From assembly GCA_035550975.1 (NCBI GenBank), contig DASZOC010000065.1, positions 1 through 14,189 on the forward strand: a DNA stretch of 14,189 nt. Reading direction: 5' to 3'. Position numbers and translations under genes: made by a program. The notes under the pieces were generated by a model that searched no databases, was not told where the DNA came from, and saw nothing but the letters and a program-made list of their open reading frames with translations. This DNA is from DASZOC01 sp035550975. Its GTDB lineage: Bacteria > Actinomycetota > CADDZG01 > WHSQ01. The first letter of the stretch is position 1. The number at the start of each line of letters is the position of its first letter. This document shows positions 12,721 through 14,189 of this stretch, piece after piece.

Positions 12721-12872
12721 GCTGTACTAGCAGCAAGAACGTTGGCAGCACACCTCGCTGGCTCTCCTGCCGGAGAGGTGTCCACCGATCAGACAGGAGA
12801 GTGGCCTATAGGGCACCTGAACTGAAGTCCAGGTTGCTTGGCTGCTCGCCGGTCGATCGGACCGGCGTTTTT
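12721..12872 (+). ncRNA. Structured RNA with pseudoknot and terminator, unrecognised family
   Basis: About 152 bases from the predicted start to the terminator. A closing stem pairs 12729-12737 with 12837-12846 (nine pairs, one bulged G). Inside, 12750-12756 pairs with 12775-12781 (7 bp), and its loop segment 12762-12769 is perfectly complementary to 12794-12801 (8 bp), which makes an H-type pseudoknot. The same loop can instead form a local hairpin, 12762-12767 with 12772-12777. A further hairpin joins 12815-12819 with 12830-12834 around a small inner stem and TGAA loop. An intrinsic terminator follows immediately. No tRNA, SRP RNA, tmRNA, T-box or 6C signature is seen. It may be a small RNA or a leader controlling rRNA; the fold is read by eye and unproven. 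Confidence 0.5.
12847..12872 (+). terminator. Intrinsic terminator at the end of the structured RNA
   Basis: Positions 12847-12854 pair with 12860-12867 (8 bp, GC-rich, 5-base loop) and TTTTT follows at 12868-12872. It could end a tyrS read-through transcript, a small RNA made from P1, or act as an attenuator before the rRNA. Confidence 0.8.
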
Positions 12873-12892
12873 GTCTGCCCGGAAGTAAGAGG

Positions 12893-12981
12893 AGTGCGCA
12901 CCTTGAGAACTGAACAGTGTGCCTGCCGGTCAGGAACTCGCTTGTGTTCCTGATTCGGAGACCAGTGGACCCTTGTCACTG
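12893..12981 (+). promoter_or_regulatory. Pre-rRNA leader segment with antitermination-like motif and hairpins
   Basis: CTTGAGAACTGAACAGTG (12902-12919) resembles a conserved element found in rRNA leaders and spacers of actinobacteria and related to the CTTTGAAAACT element of Firmicutes, probably linked to antitermination or processing. It lies in the loop of a stem GCGCAC with GTGTGC. An 8-bp hairpin follows (12930-12937 with 12946-12953), then a 5-bp one (12963-12967 with 12977-12981). Family resemblance is from memory. Confidence 0.45.
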
Positions 12982-13001
12982 AGACCCTCGTAAGGGGGCC
13001 T

Positions 13002-13034
13002 TTGACATAGAAGTAAATCCACACAGAATAAATT
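13002..13034 (+). promoter_or_regulatory. Candidate proximal rRNA promoter (P2)
   Basis: A perfect TTGACA (13002-13007) is followed by CAGAAT (13024-13029, 16-base spacing) or TAAATT (13029-13034, 21-base spacing, long). The start would be near 13036-13041, about 115 bases before the mature 16S end. Strong -35 and a short AT-rich region fit an rRNA promoter, but which -10 is used is unclear. Confidence 0.5.
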
Positions 13035-13100
13035 CGGCCAAAGACGCTTTCGATGAACAATCGTTAGTCGTTCGCAGCTGAAGTTCAGAGATTCAAACCT

Positions 13101-13151
13101 TTGGATGCGTGGCAACCGAGACGCTTTGCAGATCGCTACCTATGCATCCAA
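13101..13151 (+). promoter_or_regulatory. Hairpin just before the 16S 5' end
   Basis: TTGGATGC (13101-13108) pairs perfectly with GCATCCAA (13144-13151), enclosing about 35 bases and ending about five bases before the mature 16S. It may help leader folding or pre-16S processing, perhaps competing with the usual stem to the 3' flank, which lies outside the window. Confidence 0.35.
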
Positions 13152-13155
13152 GTTC

Positions 13156-14189
<1,034 letters not shown>

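Noticed and set aside
12721..12872. T-box, glycine or SRP-type RNA identity for the structured RNA
   Set aside because: I looked for the T-box GGTGG-ACC core, the glycine core and the SRP GGAAGGAAGCA-type loop; none is present.
12806..13115. Small leftward open frames in the rRNA leader
   Set aside because: No ribosome binding site or family resemblance, and the region is better explained as promoters and folded leader.
12614..13155. A tRNA gene before the 16S
   Set aside because: No T-loop GGTTCGAATCC-type segment, no acceptor stem with CCA, and the foldable region does not give a cloverleaf.

Overview
The window looks like a stretch of chromosome from a high-GC actinobacterium. Two things point there. 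The partial 16S rRNA gene at the right end has actinobacterial-type sequence, and the gene order (DUF1844 gene, infC-rpmI-rplT, TrmH-family methyltransferase, pheS-pheT, an arg gene, mpg, tyrS) is a compact version of a neighbourhood known from Mycobacterium and Streptomyces. I cannot place the organism below phylum from sequence alone. The 16S does not read like a familiar Streptomyces or Mycobacterium gene, so a deeper or uncultivated lineage is plausible.

Layout. Positions 1-91 are non-coding, with a strong hairpin and a 15-base repeat. A DUF1844-family gene runs leftward (92-745). A roughly 226-base divergent region follows, holding overlapping promoter candidates and a folded leader that ends in a terminator-like hairpin. 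Nine tightly packed rightward genes then run from infC to mpg (972-8695): initiation factor 3, ribosomal proteins L35 and L20, an rRNA methyltransferase, a small sensorless histidine kinase, both PheRS subunits, ornithine carbamoyltransferase and 3-methyladenine-type DNA glycosylase. Most junctions overlap or are only a few bases apart, so this is probably one transcription unit. A long leftward gene for a bifunctional penicillin-binding protein with two PASTA domains (8699-11323) lies between mpg and the rightward tyrosyl-tRNA synthetase gene. After tyrS there is a 542-base RNA-rich region with two promoter candidates, a pseudoknot-forming RNA ending in an intrinsic terminator, and a pre-rRNA leader. 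The 16S gene follows and is cut off by the window end.

The theme is translation: initiation, ribosome assembly and modification, tRNA charging and rRNA. Regulation appears to lie in unusual starts and leaders. infC most likely begins at AUC, the kind of start that lets IF3 repress its own synthesis. The methyltransferase three genes later has no canonical start codon that preserves its conserved N-terminus. The most novel-looking item is the structured, terminator-ended RNA directly upstream of the 16S gene; I do not recognise it as any known family. Also notable are the tyrosyl-tRNA synthetase, whose HIGH signature reads TLGW and whose KMSKS reads KMSQS, and the orphan soluble histidine kinase inside a translation operon.
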